Shown in pieces: positions 32,484-41,387 of a stretch of DNA of 49,755 nucleotides. The DNA is taken from NCBI GenBank assembly GCA_020342115.1, contig CP070841.1, positions 39,427-89,181 on the forward strand, given 5' to 3'. The DNA is from Spirochaetota bacterium. Its GTDB lineage: Bacteria; Spirochaetota; B62-G9; DRHN01. A program made the position numbers and the translations under genes. The notes beneath the pieces are model-generated. The model was not told the DNA's origin and did not search any database. It worked only from the letters and a program-made list of their open reading frames with translations. Positions within the stretch are counted from its first letter, which is position 1, and every line of letters starts with the position of its first letter.

Positions 32484-33878
32484 ATGACACAGACCCCATT
32501 CGATACAATAGCTGCTGTCTCAACACCTGCAGGTGAGGGTGGAGTCGGCATTGTCAGAATTTCTGGTGACAAGGCACTATCGATCATACAGGAGTTATTC
32601 TCTCCACACAAAAAAGGAAGATCTGTTACCAATCGTGATTCTTTTACCATGTCCCTCGGCTATATCAAGGATAAAGAGAAGATAATTGATGAAGTTCTGG
32701 TATCAATAATGCGTAAGCCTCACACTTACACACGAGAAGATATAGTAGAGATTAATTGTCACGGCGGTGCAGTTGCAGTAAATGAGGTACTGAGACTCGT
32801 ACTCAAAGAAGGCGCTCGGCTTGCAGACCCTGGTGAGTTTACAAAGCGTGCATTTCTCAACGGCAGGATAGATCTTGCTCAGGCAGAAGCTGTTCTTGAT
32901 ATTGTGAAGGCTAAGACTCACCGTTCACTCAAGACTGCCATTGAAATGCTGAAAGGAGAGCTCTCAGAAAAGATCAACCACCTCTCAAGCACCTTACAAG
33001 AGATTCTCATACTGCTCGAGGCAAATATCGACTTTTCGGAGGATGAAGACATCCCTCATATTGAATACAATAAAATTAAAAACCAGCTTTTGAAAATAAA
33101 AGACGAGCTTGAACAGCTCATCTCGAGTTTCGATACAGGCAAAATATACAGGGATGGGCTGCTCACAGTCATAGCCGGTAAGCCGAATGTGGGAAAATCG
33201 AGCATCATGAATGCCTTCCTCAGATTCGACAGAGCAATTGTGACTCCCATTCCAGGAACTACTCGCGACATCATCACCGAACAGCTCAATATCGATGGAG
33301 TACCCTTTATCCTTGCAGACACTGCAGGCATTACCGAAACCGATAGCGTTGTCGAGATAGAGGGGGTTAAGCGCTCAAAGTCATATATGAATTTAGCCGG
33401 ACTACTGCTCCTTGTCTTTGATGGATCAGAAGAATTAGATGAGAGAGATATAGATATTGCAAAGGGAGCGCAGTCAATACCGCATTTAACCGTGGTGAAC
33501 AAGATTGACCTTTCACAAAAACTGGATATAGATGATCTTGTGAAGAAAACCCGTATATCTACCCCTCCTGTATACCTTTCTGCCAAGAATGGTACAGGGT
33601 TGGAAGAGCTTGAAATGAAGATGCTGGAACATGTAAGGTCCGGGAGTGGTGGGGGTGATTATTCACTCATACTTACAAACACAAGACATTACAATATCTT
33701 AATAAAGGCCACAGGTGAGCTGGAACATGCTTTAAAAGCGGTTCAGCAGCGAAAGGGGGCCGAGCTTCTTGCCTTTGATGTAAGAAGTGCTATGGATATC
33801 CTAGGCGAGATAACGGGAAGAGTCTCTTCAAAAGACATACTCGACGATATATTTAGCAACTTCTGTATAGGAAAATGA
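32484..33878 (+). CDS. mnmE: tRNA modification GTPase MnmE
   Basis: With MnmG it forms the cmnm5/nm5 modification at U34 of several tRNAs. The 464 residues show the N-terminal tetrahydrofolate-binding domain (DTIAAVSTPAGEGGVGIVRISG), the helical domain, and an inserted Ras-like G domain: GKPNVGKSSIMNAF (near 231), DTAGI and NKID. The C-terminal CIGK ends the protein, as in functional MnmE. No mnmG is adjacent. There is no Shine-Dalgarno before the ATG. Confidence 0.97.
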   Translation: MTQTPFDTIAAVSTPAGEGGVGIVRISGDKALSIIQELFSPHKKGRSVTNRDSFTMSLGYIKDKEKIIDEVLVSIMRKPHTYTREDIVEINCHGGAVAVNEVLRLVLKEGARLADPGEFTKRAFLNGRIDLAQAEAVLDIVKAKTHRSLKTAIEMLKGELSEKINHLSSTLQEILILLEANIDFSEDEDIPHIEYNKIKNQLLKIKDELEQLISSFDTGKIYRDGLLTVIAGKPNVGKSSIMNAFLRFDRAIVTPIPGTTRDIITEQLNIDGVPFILADTAGITETDSVVEIEGVKRSKSYMNLAGLLLLVFDGSEELDERDIDIAKGAQSIPHLTVVNKIDLSQKLDIDDLVKKTRISTPPVYLSAKNGTGLEELEMKMLEHVRSGSGGGDYSLILTNTRHYNILIKATGELEHALKAVQQRKGAELLAFDVRSAMDILGEITGRVSSKDILDDIFSNFCIGK

Positions 33879-33946
33879 TTCTATATTGATAAATCCAGCT
33901 ATTTATTATATCTTTACCTATCAGTAATCATAATTTGGAGATCGGC

Positions 33947-34522
33947 ATGGACAAAGAAAAAATAATAAAAGCCATAAAAATGATTATTGAAGAAATTGAC
34001 AAAACACCAAATCGTCCAGATCTATCGAGAACCCCTGAGAGGGTAGCCAATATGTACGAAGATATCTTCTCAGGCTCATTTGATCGCCCTGAGGAAGCCC
34101 TTGAGATCATGCTATCAGAAAAGCATGATGAAATCGTCCTCGTAAAAGATATCCCACTCTACTCCATGTGCGAACATCATATGCTTCCATTCTTCGGAAA
34201 AGCACACATAGGCTATATTCCGAAAGACAACCGAATAACCGGTCTGAGTAAGTTCGCAAGAGTTGTCGAGGTCTATGCCAAGAGACTTCAGGTACAGGAG
34301 AGGTTGACCACGTCTATTGCCGATCTTATCATGAAAAAGCTCAAACCCTATGGCGTAATAGTGGTGATTGAAGCAGAGCACCTCTGCATGATCATGAGAG
34401 GAGTCAAGAAACCTGGAAGCTACACAATCACGAGTGCAGTCCGCGGTACATTCAAGGAGAATGAGAAGACCAGAACAGAAGCTCTGTCTCTCATAATGTC
34501 TCCAAGACCCTTCAAGCTTTAA
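33947..34522 (+). CDS. folE: GTP cyclohydrolase I
   Basis: It converts GTP to dihydroneopterin triphosphate, the first step of folate synthesis. Landmarks with the zinc ligands: SMCEHHMLPFFGKAHIGYIP (Cys75, His78), GLSKFARVVEVYAKRLQVQE, and VVIEAEHLCMIMRG with the third ligand Cys. The 191-residue length is normal for the single-domain enzyme. I choose the ATG at 33947, with GGAG 6 nt upstream; an in-frame TTG at 33935 overlaps that site. mnmE ends 68 nt upstream, and a mobile element follows 57 nt downstream. Confidence 0.96.
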   Translation: MDKEKIIKAIKMIIEEIDKTPNRPDLSRTPERVANMYEDIFSGSFDRPEEALEIMLSEKHDEIVLVKDIPLYSMCEHHMLPFFGKAHIGYIPKDNRITGLSKFARVVEVYAKRLQVQERLTTSIADLIMKKLKPYGVIVVIEAEHLCMIMRGVKKPGSYTITSAVRGTFKENEKTRTEALSLIMSPRPFKL

Positions 34523-34578
34523 TTATTCAATAGAAACAAATCCCCCATTGTTAGTGTTAATATTACAATAGAATTGTT

Positions 34579-34610
34579 AAGGGGACAGGCGTGTACTTTT
34601 GAGTACTTTT
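34579..34610 (+). repeat. Left 32-bp inverted repeat of the RAYT element
   Basis: Perfect reverse complement of 35523-35554. Contains a GTACTTTT direct repeat and an internal AGTACT palindrome, and starts with the GGGGACAGG block often seen beside such transposase genes. Confidence 0.9.
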
Positions 34611-34646
34611 AAATGACAATCTAATCTCCTTTAATGGATGATTTTT

Positions 34647-35519
34647 ATGGCGAGGAAACCAAGAATAATAGGACCGCAATTATACCACCATATTTATGCT
34701 TGGGGGAATGATCATCATCCAATCTTTAAAAATAAATCAAACCATGAAATGTATTTGAATTTGTTACCTATGTATGCATCCCAAAACCAAATCGATGTTA
34801 TTGCTTATGCACTTATGGGTTCGCATGTGCATCTCTTTGTTTTCGATGCTGCAGGAAAGTTATCAAACTTTATGAATAACTTGCATGGTAGTTATGCACA
34901 ATATTTCAATACTACGTTAAAACGTGTAGGGCATGTCTTTGGTGAAAGATTCAATAGTAAAGTTGTTCAGTTTAATAACTATGGCGTATGGTTATCGCGA
35001 TATATTCATCGCCAACCAATAGAAGCTGGTTTAGTTAAGGATCCAAGGAGGTTTTCCTGGACGAGTTATCGTGCATATCTTGGATTGGAGAAAAAAGATT
35101 TTTTACAGACTGAGATTATCTTAAGTCAATTTGGTCTTGGTAAAATCGCGTTGCTAAGGTATGAAGATTTCGTTTTAGGAAAGCAAGATGACCAGGTTAA
35201 GTGGGATACAAACACGATATCAGTGATAGGAGATAATACATTTGTTGAACATTTTAATACAGTTTCTACAGGTATTGTAAAAAGATTAGTAGACAAACCA
35301 ATTGGTGAAGATTTAATTAAAATAACAGCTAACCATTTTAAATGTAAACTTGAAATATTAATGAATCCGATAGGTAGAGAGGAACGAAAGCTTCGTCACA
35401 GGGCTTTTGATTACTTAGTTAATGAGCATGGATTATCTGCAAGACATGTTTCCCGCTTGTTTAACGTTACTCCAAAGGCAGTAGTCAAATCTATAAGATG
35501 CACAGCTAGGACAACCTGA
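34647..35519 (+). CDS. REP-associated tyrosine transposase (IS200-like HUH, RAYT)
   Basis: An HUH single-strand nuclease of the TnpA_REP family. The opening (MARKPRIIGPQLYHHIYAWGN) is typical; the HUH metal site is H60-V-H62 in ALMGSHVHLF, and the catalytic Tyr is Y112 in NNYGVWLSRYIHRQP. The C-terminal part (about 215-290) looks like a DnaA-type helix-turn-helix (LRHRAFDYLVNEHGLSARHVSRLF), as in many RAYTs, and probably recognises the flanking repeat. Base composition is visibly more AT-rich than folE and tyrS, suggesting transfer. The start at 34647 is preferred over ATGs at 34634 and 34638, with only weak ribosome-binding sequence for any of them. Confidence 0.9.
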   Translation: MARKPRIIGPQLYHHIYAWGNDHHPIFKNKSNHEMYLNLLPMYASQNQIDVIAYALMGSHVHLFVFDAAGKLSNFMNNLHGSYAQYFNTTLKRVGHVFGERFNSKVVQFNNYGVWLSRYIHRQPIEAGLVKDPRRFSWTSYRAYLGLEKKDFLQTEIILSQFGLGKIALLRYEDFVLGKQDDQVKWDTNTISVIGDNTFVEHFNTVSTGIVKRLVDKPIGEDLIKITANHFKCKLEILMNPIGREERKLRHRAFDYLVNEHGLSARHVSRLFNVTPKAVVKSIRCTARTT

Positions 35520-35522
35520 TTC

Positions 35523-35554
35523 AAAAGTACTCAAAAGTACACGCCTGTCCCCTT
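35523..35554 (-). repeat. Right 32-bp inverted repeat of the RAYT element
   Basis: Perfect reverse complement of 34579-34610, beginning 3 nt after the transposase stop and ending 9 nt from the convergent tyrS stop. Confidence 0.9.
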
Positions 35555-35563
35555 TGGATAACT

Positions 35564-36838
35564 TTATCTTTTCGGTACAAGCTTCATGTGGCGTTTTTTG
35601 CCAGCCCTGAGGGTAAGCCCCCCATCAGAAAAATCTTTTCCGGTGAGTATGAGACTTTCGTCGTTAATCCTCTTTTCTTCGATGTAGGCTCCACCCTGTT
35701 TTATCAATCTACGCGCTTCGCCCTTGCTTGACACAAGCCCCGCTTTCACAAATGCATCGAGAACACTAAAGCCATTCTGGATTATCTCTAGTTCAACAAG
35801 CACCTGTGGCGACTTAGCGGCCCCTTTATCATCTTCAAGTATAGCCGACGATGTCTGTACAGTCCTTCCCGGATCAGCCTCGCCGAACTTATCGATCGAT
35901 GCACGATATGCATTCCGCGCATCTTCCTCACTATGGGTTATCGATGTTGCTTCAAATGCGAGAATCTCCTTAGCGCGATTGAGGAGAGGTGGTTTTAACC
36001 TCGCAAGCTCTTTTATCTCACTCATAGGCAGGAAGGTGAAGTAACCAAGATACCTCTCAACATCAGAGTCCATCGTATTCCTGAAAAACTGGTAATACTC
36101 ATAGGGAGAGGTCTTCTTACTGTCAAGCCATACTGCTCCTTTCACAGATTTCCCAAACTTCTCACCACTGGAATCTGTGATGAGTGGAAAAGTTATGCCG
36201 TACACTTCCTTCTGTGAAATCCTCCTTGTGAGATCGATTCCGGCAACGATGTTTCCCCACTGATCCTGGCCTCCCATCTGGAGGTCACAGTCATAGTCTT
36301 TGTTTAGCACATAAAAATCATACGCCTGGAGCACCATGTAATTAAACTCTATGAAAGTGAGCCCTTTTTCTAGCCTTAGTTTCACAGATTCCGCTGCAAG
36401 CATCTTGTTAACTGAAAAGTGTTTACCTATATCACGCAGGAACTCAATATAGTTCAAAGGAGACAGCCAAGCGGCATTGTTGAGCAGAAGGGCTTGATCC
36501 TCATCAAATGATATGTACTGCCCCAGTTGTCGCTTTAATACCTCGGCATTCCCCTCCAGCTCAGCCCTGCTGAGGAGTTTTCTTGTTTCTGTCTTCCCGG
36601 ACGGATCTCCAACCAGACCGGTCCCCCCGCCTACCAGAGCAATCGGGCGATGCCCATTTCGCTGCAGATGGGCAAGGGCCATGATAGGTACGAGGCTTCC
36701 CGCATGGAGTGAATCTGCAGATGGATCAAAACCGATATATGCAGTAACTTTTTTTCTATCAAAAAGTTTTTTTAGCGCCTCTTCATCTGTCTCCTGGAAA
36801 ATAAATCCTCTCTCTTTGAGCACACTGTACGGATTCAT
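35564..36838 (-). CDS. tyrS: Tyrosine-tRNA ligase
   Basis: Class I aminoacyl-tRNA synthetase. The HIGH-type signature is HAGSLVP after GFDPSADSL; LVGGGTGLVGDPSGK and the substrate motif QMGGQDQWGNI follow; KFGKS replaces the KMSKS loop, the form usual in this TyrS group. A C-terminal S4 RNA-binding domain (KAGLVSSKGEARRLIKQGG) is intact. The ATG at 36838 is preferred (GGAG 5 nt upstream), giving 424 residues; an in-frame ATG at 36865 would add nine. It converges with the RAYT element. Confidence 0.96.
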   Translation of the reverse strand: MNPYSVLKERGFIFQETDEEALKKLFDRKKVTAYIGFDPSADSLHAGSLVPIMALAHLQRNGHRPIALVGGGTGLVGDPSGKTETRKLLSRAELEGNAEVLKRQLGQYISFDEDQALLLNNAAWLSPLNYIEFLRDIGKHFSVNKMLAAESVKLRLEKGLTFIEFNYMVLQAYDFYVLNKDYDCDLQMGGQDQWGNIVAGIDLTRRISQKEVYGITFPLITDSSGEKFGKSVKGAVWLDSKKTSPYEYYQFFRNTMDSDVERYLGYFTFLPMSEIKELARLKPPLLNRAKEILAFEATSITHSEEDARNAYRASIDKFGEADPGRTVQTSSAILEDDKGAAKSPQVLVELEIIQNGFSVLDAFVKAGLVSSKGEARRLIKQGGAYIEEKRINDESLILTGKDFSDGGLTLRAGKKRHMKLVPKR

Positions 36839-36901
36839 ACCCGCTCCTGGGAAGTAATTTTTCACACTAATATATTTTTGTTTTCCTGAAAAGTAAATGT
36901 T

Positions 36902-37975
36902 TCACCTGTACTCCTGTGAGGCCTCCTCCCCAAGTAATACTCTGAGTGCACCGAGTGCAAGTGCCTTTTGCTCCATCTCCCCTGGTATAACAACAATACA
37001 CACTCCTCGCCCCAACATCTGTTTTATCCAGGAAACCATATATCGCTCGTCATGTACAATTCCGCCTGTCAGCACAACAGCATCGATATTACTATCCGCA
37101 CCAGGAAACAGACTCATAATCTGCTTAGCAATCTGATAGGCCATTGCCATGTATATAAGCTCAGCCTTTGAATCACCAGCCTCAATTCTCTCCACAACTT
37201 CTTTTGTGCTGTTTGTTCCTAGGTATGAAACCATTCCCCCTTCACCCTTCAGGATTCTTCTGATTTGATCGTGACTGTACTTGCCTTTGAAACAGATCTC
37301 GACAAGCTGTCCAGCTGGAACTGTTCCTGTCCTCTCAGGACTGAAGGGACCATCTCCATCGAGCGCATTGTTCACATCCACCACTCTTCCGTTTTTATGG
37401 AGTCCAACCGATATTCCTCCACCAAGGTGTGCAACAATGATGTTCGCTTCATCGTATTGCTTTCCAATCCTGCTTGCTGCCTCTCTTGCTGCTGCCTTCT
37501 GGTTCAGCGCATGAAATAATGAGAGCCGTTCAAATTCTGGGTGACCTGCTATTCTTGAAACATTATCGAGCTCATCTATCACCACAGGATCAACAATGTA
37601 TGCCGGAATCTGAAGCGGATCTGCTAACCCCTTTGCAAGAAGTGCCCCGAGGTTTGAGGCGTGTTCTCCATACCTCGCTGCAGTGAGGTCCTCCACCATC
37701 CTATTGTTTACCCTGAATGTTCCTGAAGGCACAGGGTGGAGCAATCCTCCCCGCCCAACAACTACACTGAGCGATGTAAGAGGAAGCTTGCGTTTGTTAA
37801 TAAACTGCTCTATAGTTTCTTTCCTGAAGTGATACTGGTCGATAATGGTTGAGAACTCTTTGAGCTGATCTAAAGAATGATGAATCTGCTCTGAGAGAAT
37901 TTGTTTTTCATCATGAAAAAGAGAGAGTTTGGTCGAGGTAGAACCTGGATTGATAACGAAGATCCTGTGAGTCAT
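36902..37975 (-). CDS. buk: Butyrate kinase / branched-chain-acid kinase (ASKHA family)
   Basis: A 357-residue acyl kinase: FVINPGSTSTKLSLF at the N-terminus, VVGRGGLLHPVPSGTF, NIIVAHLGGGISVGLH and AVVLTGGIVHDE are the motifs of butyrate kinase, and residues such as NNALDGDGPFSPERTG are specific to it compared with acetate kinase. It makes ATP from butyryl- or branched-chain acyl-phosphate. The usual partner ptb (phosphotransbutyrylase) is not adjacent. A strong AGGAGGGGC precedes the ATG. Together with the Etf-coupled dehydrogenase it suggests fermentative or anaerobic acid metabolism. Confidence 0.92.
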   Translation of the reverse strand: MTHRIFVINPGSTSTKLSLFHDEKQILSEQIHHSLDQLKEFSTIIDQYHFRKETIEQFINKRKLPLTSLSVVVGRGGLLHPVPSGTFRVNNRMVEDLTAARYGEHASNLGALLAKGLADPLQIPAYIVDPVVIDELDNVSRIAGHPEFERLSLFHALNQKAAAREAASRIGKQYDEANIIVAHLGGGISVGLHKNGRVVDVNNALDGDGPFSPERTGTVPAGQLVEICFKGKYSHDQIRRILKGEGGMVSYLGTNSTKEVVERIEAGDSKAELIYMAMAYQIAKQIMSLFPGADSNIDAVVLTGGIVHDERYMVSWIKQMLGRGVCIVVIPGEMEQKALALGALRVLLGEEASQEYR

Positions 37976-38066
37976 CTGCCCCTCCTGTTTAAACGGAGAG
38001 TGTGGTAATTAAAAAGGGAGCAAAACCTTGATCAGGGATTTGAACATGGCTTTGAATTAGAACCTT

Positions 38067-40424
38067 TTAAAAAAGGTGTTGAACCACATCATTCATAGTA
38101 CCCACCAGATGGAAAGTAAGACCTTTCTTAATATAATCCGGGATTTCATTCAAATCCTTCCGGTTCTCTTCAGGCAAGATGATCTCCTTCATACTGGCTC
38201 TCTTTGCAGCAATCATCTTCTCCTTTATTCCACCAACAGGAAGCACATTGCCTATGAGCGACAGCTCGCCTGTCATTGCGAGTCCACTCTTGAGCTTCTT
38301 TCCTGTGACAAGAGAAAGCATTGCAGCTGCCATCGTGATCCCGGCAGATGGACCATCCTTTGGAGTTGCCCCTGCGGGGACATGGAGATGTATGATGTTC
38401 TTCTCAAAGAGATTCCCATCGACCCCTAATTCCTTAGCGATTGACCTCACAAAGGAAAGAGCAATATTTGCAGATTCTTTCATTACATCTCCCAGGGACC
38501 CTGTGAGTTTCAGCTCTTCGTTTCCGGGAATGAGGATGGACTCAACAGTGAGAGTAGCTCCTCCAAGAGGGGTCCACGCGAGCCCCACGGCAATTCCCGG
38601 GCGTTTGATCTTCTGCGAGATCTCCTCAACAAATACCCTTTCTCCAAGGAAGTCCTTTATACTCTCCTTCTTCACTATATAAGGAAAACGAATTTCCTTT
38701 TCGAGAGAACGACGAGCAATCTTACGCGATATCTTGTCAACAGACTTCTCGAAGTTTCTCAAGCCCGCTTCCTTTACATATCCTCTTAATATTTCCTTTA
38801 AGGCACTTTTCTCGAACTTTACATTACTGCTTTTAAGGCCATGTTTCTCAAGAGAACGAGGTATGATATACCGTCTGCCGATCTCTATCTTCTCCTCTTC
38901 GATATATCCGCTGAGTCTTATTACTTCCATCCGATCCAGCAAGGGTGCTGGAATCGTATCAAGGGTGTTTGCAGTAGTTATAAAGAGAATACTCGATAGA
39001 TCAAAGGGCAGGTCAAGGTAGTGGTCACGAAACTGAACATTCTGCTCCGGGTCAAGAACCTCTAGAAGTGCGGAAGAAGGATCGCCCTGAAAGCTCACCC
39101 CGAGCTTATCGATCTCGTCAAGCATTATTACTGGATTCTTGGTGCTGACAATCTTCAAAGCCTGGATGATCTTACCGGGCATCGCCCCTATATAGGTACG
39201 GCGGTGCCCCTTGATCTCTGCCTCATCCCTCATGCCTCCGAGTGAAAATCTAAAAAATTTCCTGTTCATTGCACGGGCAATAGATTTCCCCACCGATGTC
39301 TTTCCAACACCAGGAGGTCCAACGAGACAGAGGATGGACCCTTTTGATTGGGGCCGGAGCTTCTTGATAGAGAGAAACTCAAGGATGCGCTCCTTCACCT
39401 CATCAAGATCATAATGATCCTTATCAAGTATCCGTCGGGCCTTTGGTATGTCAATATCCTGTTCTGTCAGTGTGTTCCATGGGAGAGAACATATTGTCTC
39501 CAGGTAGTTGCGTGTTACCGCATATTCCGGAGAGTGAGTATCCATCAATCCAAGCTTCTCAAGCTCTTCATAAGCCTTATCATGAACCTCCTCTTCGAGC
39601 TCCAGCCCGTCGAGTATCTCCTTAACTTTGTTGTATTCTTTGCCCTTTGCATCGACCTCTAATCCCAGTTCCTTCTTGATCGCCTTGAGCTGCTCCTTGA
39701 GAAAAAACTCTCGCTGCTGTTTCGTTACCTTCTCTGTGATCTGATCCTGAATCTTCTTCTGAAGCAGTAATAGCTCCTTCTCCCTGTGCAGGAGTGTCAG
39801 AACTTTCTCTATTCGTTTTTTTACATCAAAGATCTCAAGGATCTCCTGCTGCTTCTCGCGGTCGATATTAAGGATCGATGAGATAAAGTCTGCAACCTTC
39901 TCCGCCCCATCGAGGTTTGCCATATTGAGCTTGATCTCCTCGGTAAAGAACGGGTTGTCCTCAGAGACATCCTTGATTTCTGAGTAGAGCGCTCTGATAA
40001 GTGCCTGCAGCTCATTATCCATACGGATCTTTTCTTCAACATCAGTAATAGCAGCAGTAATAAAGGGATCAAAGGAAAGAAACTTTTTAACCTCAAACCT
40101 TTTGAGGGTGTTGATAAATATATTTATCTTCCCGTCGGGAAGATTTATCTTTTTAATGATTTTTCCAGCGGTTCCAACTCTGTACAGGTTACGCGCTTCA
40201 ACCTCTTCGATCTCGGGATTTCTCATAAGAATCATACCCATGTAACCATCTGTCTCAAGAACCTTTTCAACTGTCTTTTTATATTTTTCCCCCTCTATGA
40301 TAAGCGGCATAAATATACCCGGAAATACAGGTCTCGCTTTCATAGGGACTACAAAAACTTTTGGGGGTAGAACCTTTCCTAATGCTACTAAAGTTTTTGC
40401 ATCTTCAATCTCTAACTTGCTCAT
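38067..40424 (-). CDS. lon: ATP-dependent protease Lon
   Basis: A 785-residue LonA: N-terminal LAN domain (residues about 20-220), helical/coiled region, AAA+ module with Walker A CLVGPPGVGKTSVGKS and sensor/arginine-finger region, and C-terminal serine protease with Ser693 in KDGPSAGITMAAA and the catalytic Lys in GGIKEKMIAAKRAS (about 734-736). It degrades misfolded and specific regulatory proteins. AAGGTG precedes the ATG. The upstream AT-rich region (40425-40549) is shared with a divergent gene; I see no CIRCE-type heat-shock operator there. Confidence 0.97.
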   Translation of the reverse strand: MSKLEIEDAKTLVALGKVLPPKVFVVPMKARPVFPGIFMPLIIEGEKYKKTVEKVLETDGYMGMILMRNPEIEEVEARNLYRVGTAGKIIKKINLPDGKINIFINTLKRFEVKKFLSFDPFITAAITDVEEKIRMDNELQALIRALYSEIKDVSEDNPFFTEEIKLNMANLDGAEKVADFISSILNIDREKQQEILEIFDVKKRIEKVLTLLHREKELLLLQKKIQDQITEKVTKQQREFFLKEQLKAIKKELGLEVDAKGKEYNKVKEILDGLELEEEVHDKAYEELEKLGLMDTHSPEYAVTRNYLETICSLPWNTLTEQDIDIPKARRILDKDHYDLDEVKERILEFLSIKKLRPQSKGSILCLVGPPGVGKTSVGKSIARAMNRKFFRFSLGGMRDEAEIKGHRRTYIGAMPGKIIQALKIVSTKNPVIMLDEIDKLGVSFQGDPSSALLEVLDPEQNVQFRDHYLDLPFDLSSILFITTANTLDTIPAPLLDRMEVIRLSGYIEEEKIEIGRRYIIPRSLEKHGLKSSNVKFEKSALKEILRGYVKEAGLRNFEKSVDKISRKIARRSLEKEIRFPYIVKKESIKDFLGERVFVEEISQKIKRPGIAVGLAWTPLGGATLTVESILIPGNEELKLTGSLGDVMKESANIALSFVRSIAKELGVDGNLFEKNIIHLHVPAGATPKDGPSAGITMAAAMLSLVTGKKLKSGLAMTGELSLIGNVLPVGGIKEKMIAAKRASMKEIILPEENRKDLNEIPDYIKKGLTFHLVGTMNDVVQHLF

Positions 40425-40462
40425 TTTCTTCTATCACCTTCCTATTCTTCTAATATAAATAT

Positions 40463-40490
40463 AATATTTTTTCCGTATAAAAAAAATATT
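40463..40490. promoter_or_regulatory. AT-rich inverted repeat between divergent genes
   Basis: AATATTTTTT and AAAAAATATT flank 8 nt in the 125-nt space between lon and the methyltransferase gene. It could be an operator or an UP-like element, or simply AT-rich promoter DNA. Confidence 0.3.
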
Positions 40491-40549
40491 GCTAAATCCT
40501 TAACCATTTAGTACTATTCATGGAAATTATCCACTGGAAGGGAAAAATA

Positions 40550-41353
40550 ATGATAGTAATTGGTGAGCTTATCAATTCGACAAGAAAAAAAATCAAAGAA
40601 GCAATGGAAAACAAGGATGCAGATTACATAAGAAACCTTGCTAAACAGCAGGATGAAGCTGGTGCCGATTTTATTGATGTGAATGCAGGGGCTTTCATAG
40701 AGGATGAATTAGAAAAGCTTAAATGGGCTATGGAAGAGGTACAGGCGGTAACGAGTAAGCCCCTAGCCATAGATAGCCCCAGAGGAAAAGCTATAGAGAT
40801 GGGTCTTGGATTACATAAAAACGGTAAACCAATGATTAACTCGATCACTAAAGAGTCTGAGCGGTGGGATGAGCTCTTTCCTCTTGTAGTGGAAAGCGAC
40901 TCATTCATCCTTAGCCTATGCATTGATAACAATGGAATCCCGGATATCGCAGATGAAAGGGTGAAAATTGCAGAAGGTATTATCAATGATCTCACAAAAG
41001 CCGGAAAACCCATAGAGGATATAGGAATTGATCCTCTTACCACACCATTGAGTGTTAACACGAACTATGGATTAGTAGTAACCGAGACTATAGAAAAGAT
41101 AAAGAAGAACTTTCCTGAAGCTAAGCTTATCACAGGATTGAGTAATATCTCATACGGGCTTCCTGCAAGACGTCAGGTAAACCGGGCATTTATAACCATG
41201 TGTATGGTCTACGGACTTGATGGCGCACTCATAGACCCACTTGACAGAGTCATGATGAGCATTGTAAGGGCTACAGAGGCACTTCTTAATAAAGATCCTT
41301 TCTGTGGGAATTATCTCAAAGACTATAGACAGGGCTTAATTGCAAAGGAATAA
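40550..41353 (+). CDS. Pterin-dependent (methyltetrahydrofolate) methyltransferase
   Basis: A 267-residue TIM-barrel protein of the dihydropteroate-synthase-like family: MIVIGELINSTRKKIKEA and GADFIDVNAGAF at the pterin site, KPLAIDSPRGKAIEMGL, GIDPLTTPLS and KLITGLSNISYGLPARRQVN. The GLSNISYGLPxR motif is typical of methyl-THF:corrinoid/iron-sulfur-protein methyltransferase (AcsE) and related demethylation-system enzymes. No corrinoid protein or other Wood-Ljungdahl gene lies in the window. The ATG at 40550 follows GGAAGGG; an ATG at 40520 would add ten residues without a family match. Confidence 0.9.
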   Translation: MIVIGELINSTRKKIKEAMENKDADYIRNLAKQQDEAGADFIDVNAGAFIEDELEKLKWAMEEVQAVTSKPLAIDSPRGKAIEMGLGLHKNGKPMINSITKESERWDELFPLVVESDSFILSLCIDNNGIPDIADERVKIAEGIINDLTKAGKPIEDIGIDPLTTPLSVNTNYGLVVTETIEKIKKNFPEAKLITGLSNISYGLPARRQVNRAFITMCMVYGLDGALIDPLDRVMMSIVRATEALLNKDPFCGNYLKDYRQGLIAKE

Positions 41354-41387
41354 ATTAATATTGCATATTAATAATAGCTAAATTTAT

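Larger units (their letters stand above)
34579..35554. mobile_element. RAYT-type element with perfect 32-bp terminal inverted repeats
   Basis: The 976-bp unit consists of one HUH transposase gene between 34579-34610 and 35523-35554, which are perfect 32-bp reverse complements beginning AAGGGGACAGG. Within each copy GTACTTTT occurs twice, separated by GA. The right copy begins 3 nt after the transposase stop. REP-associated tyrosine transposases are typically bounded by such short repeats and can mobilise them in trans. No target duplication is evident, as expected for HUH enzymes. Confidence 0.85.

Noticed and set aside
38067-38090. Terminator hairpin at the end of lon
   Set aside because: The 7-bp A/T-rich dyad spans the stop codon itself and is not followed by a T-run on the minus strand.
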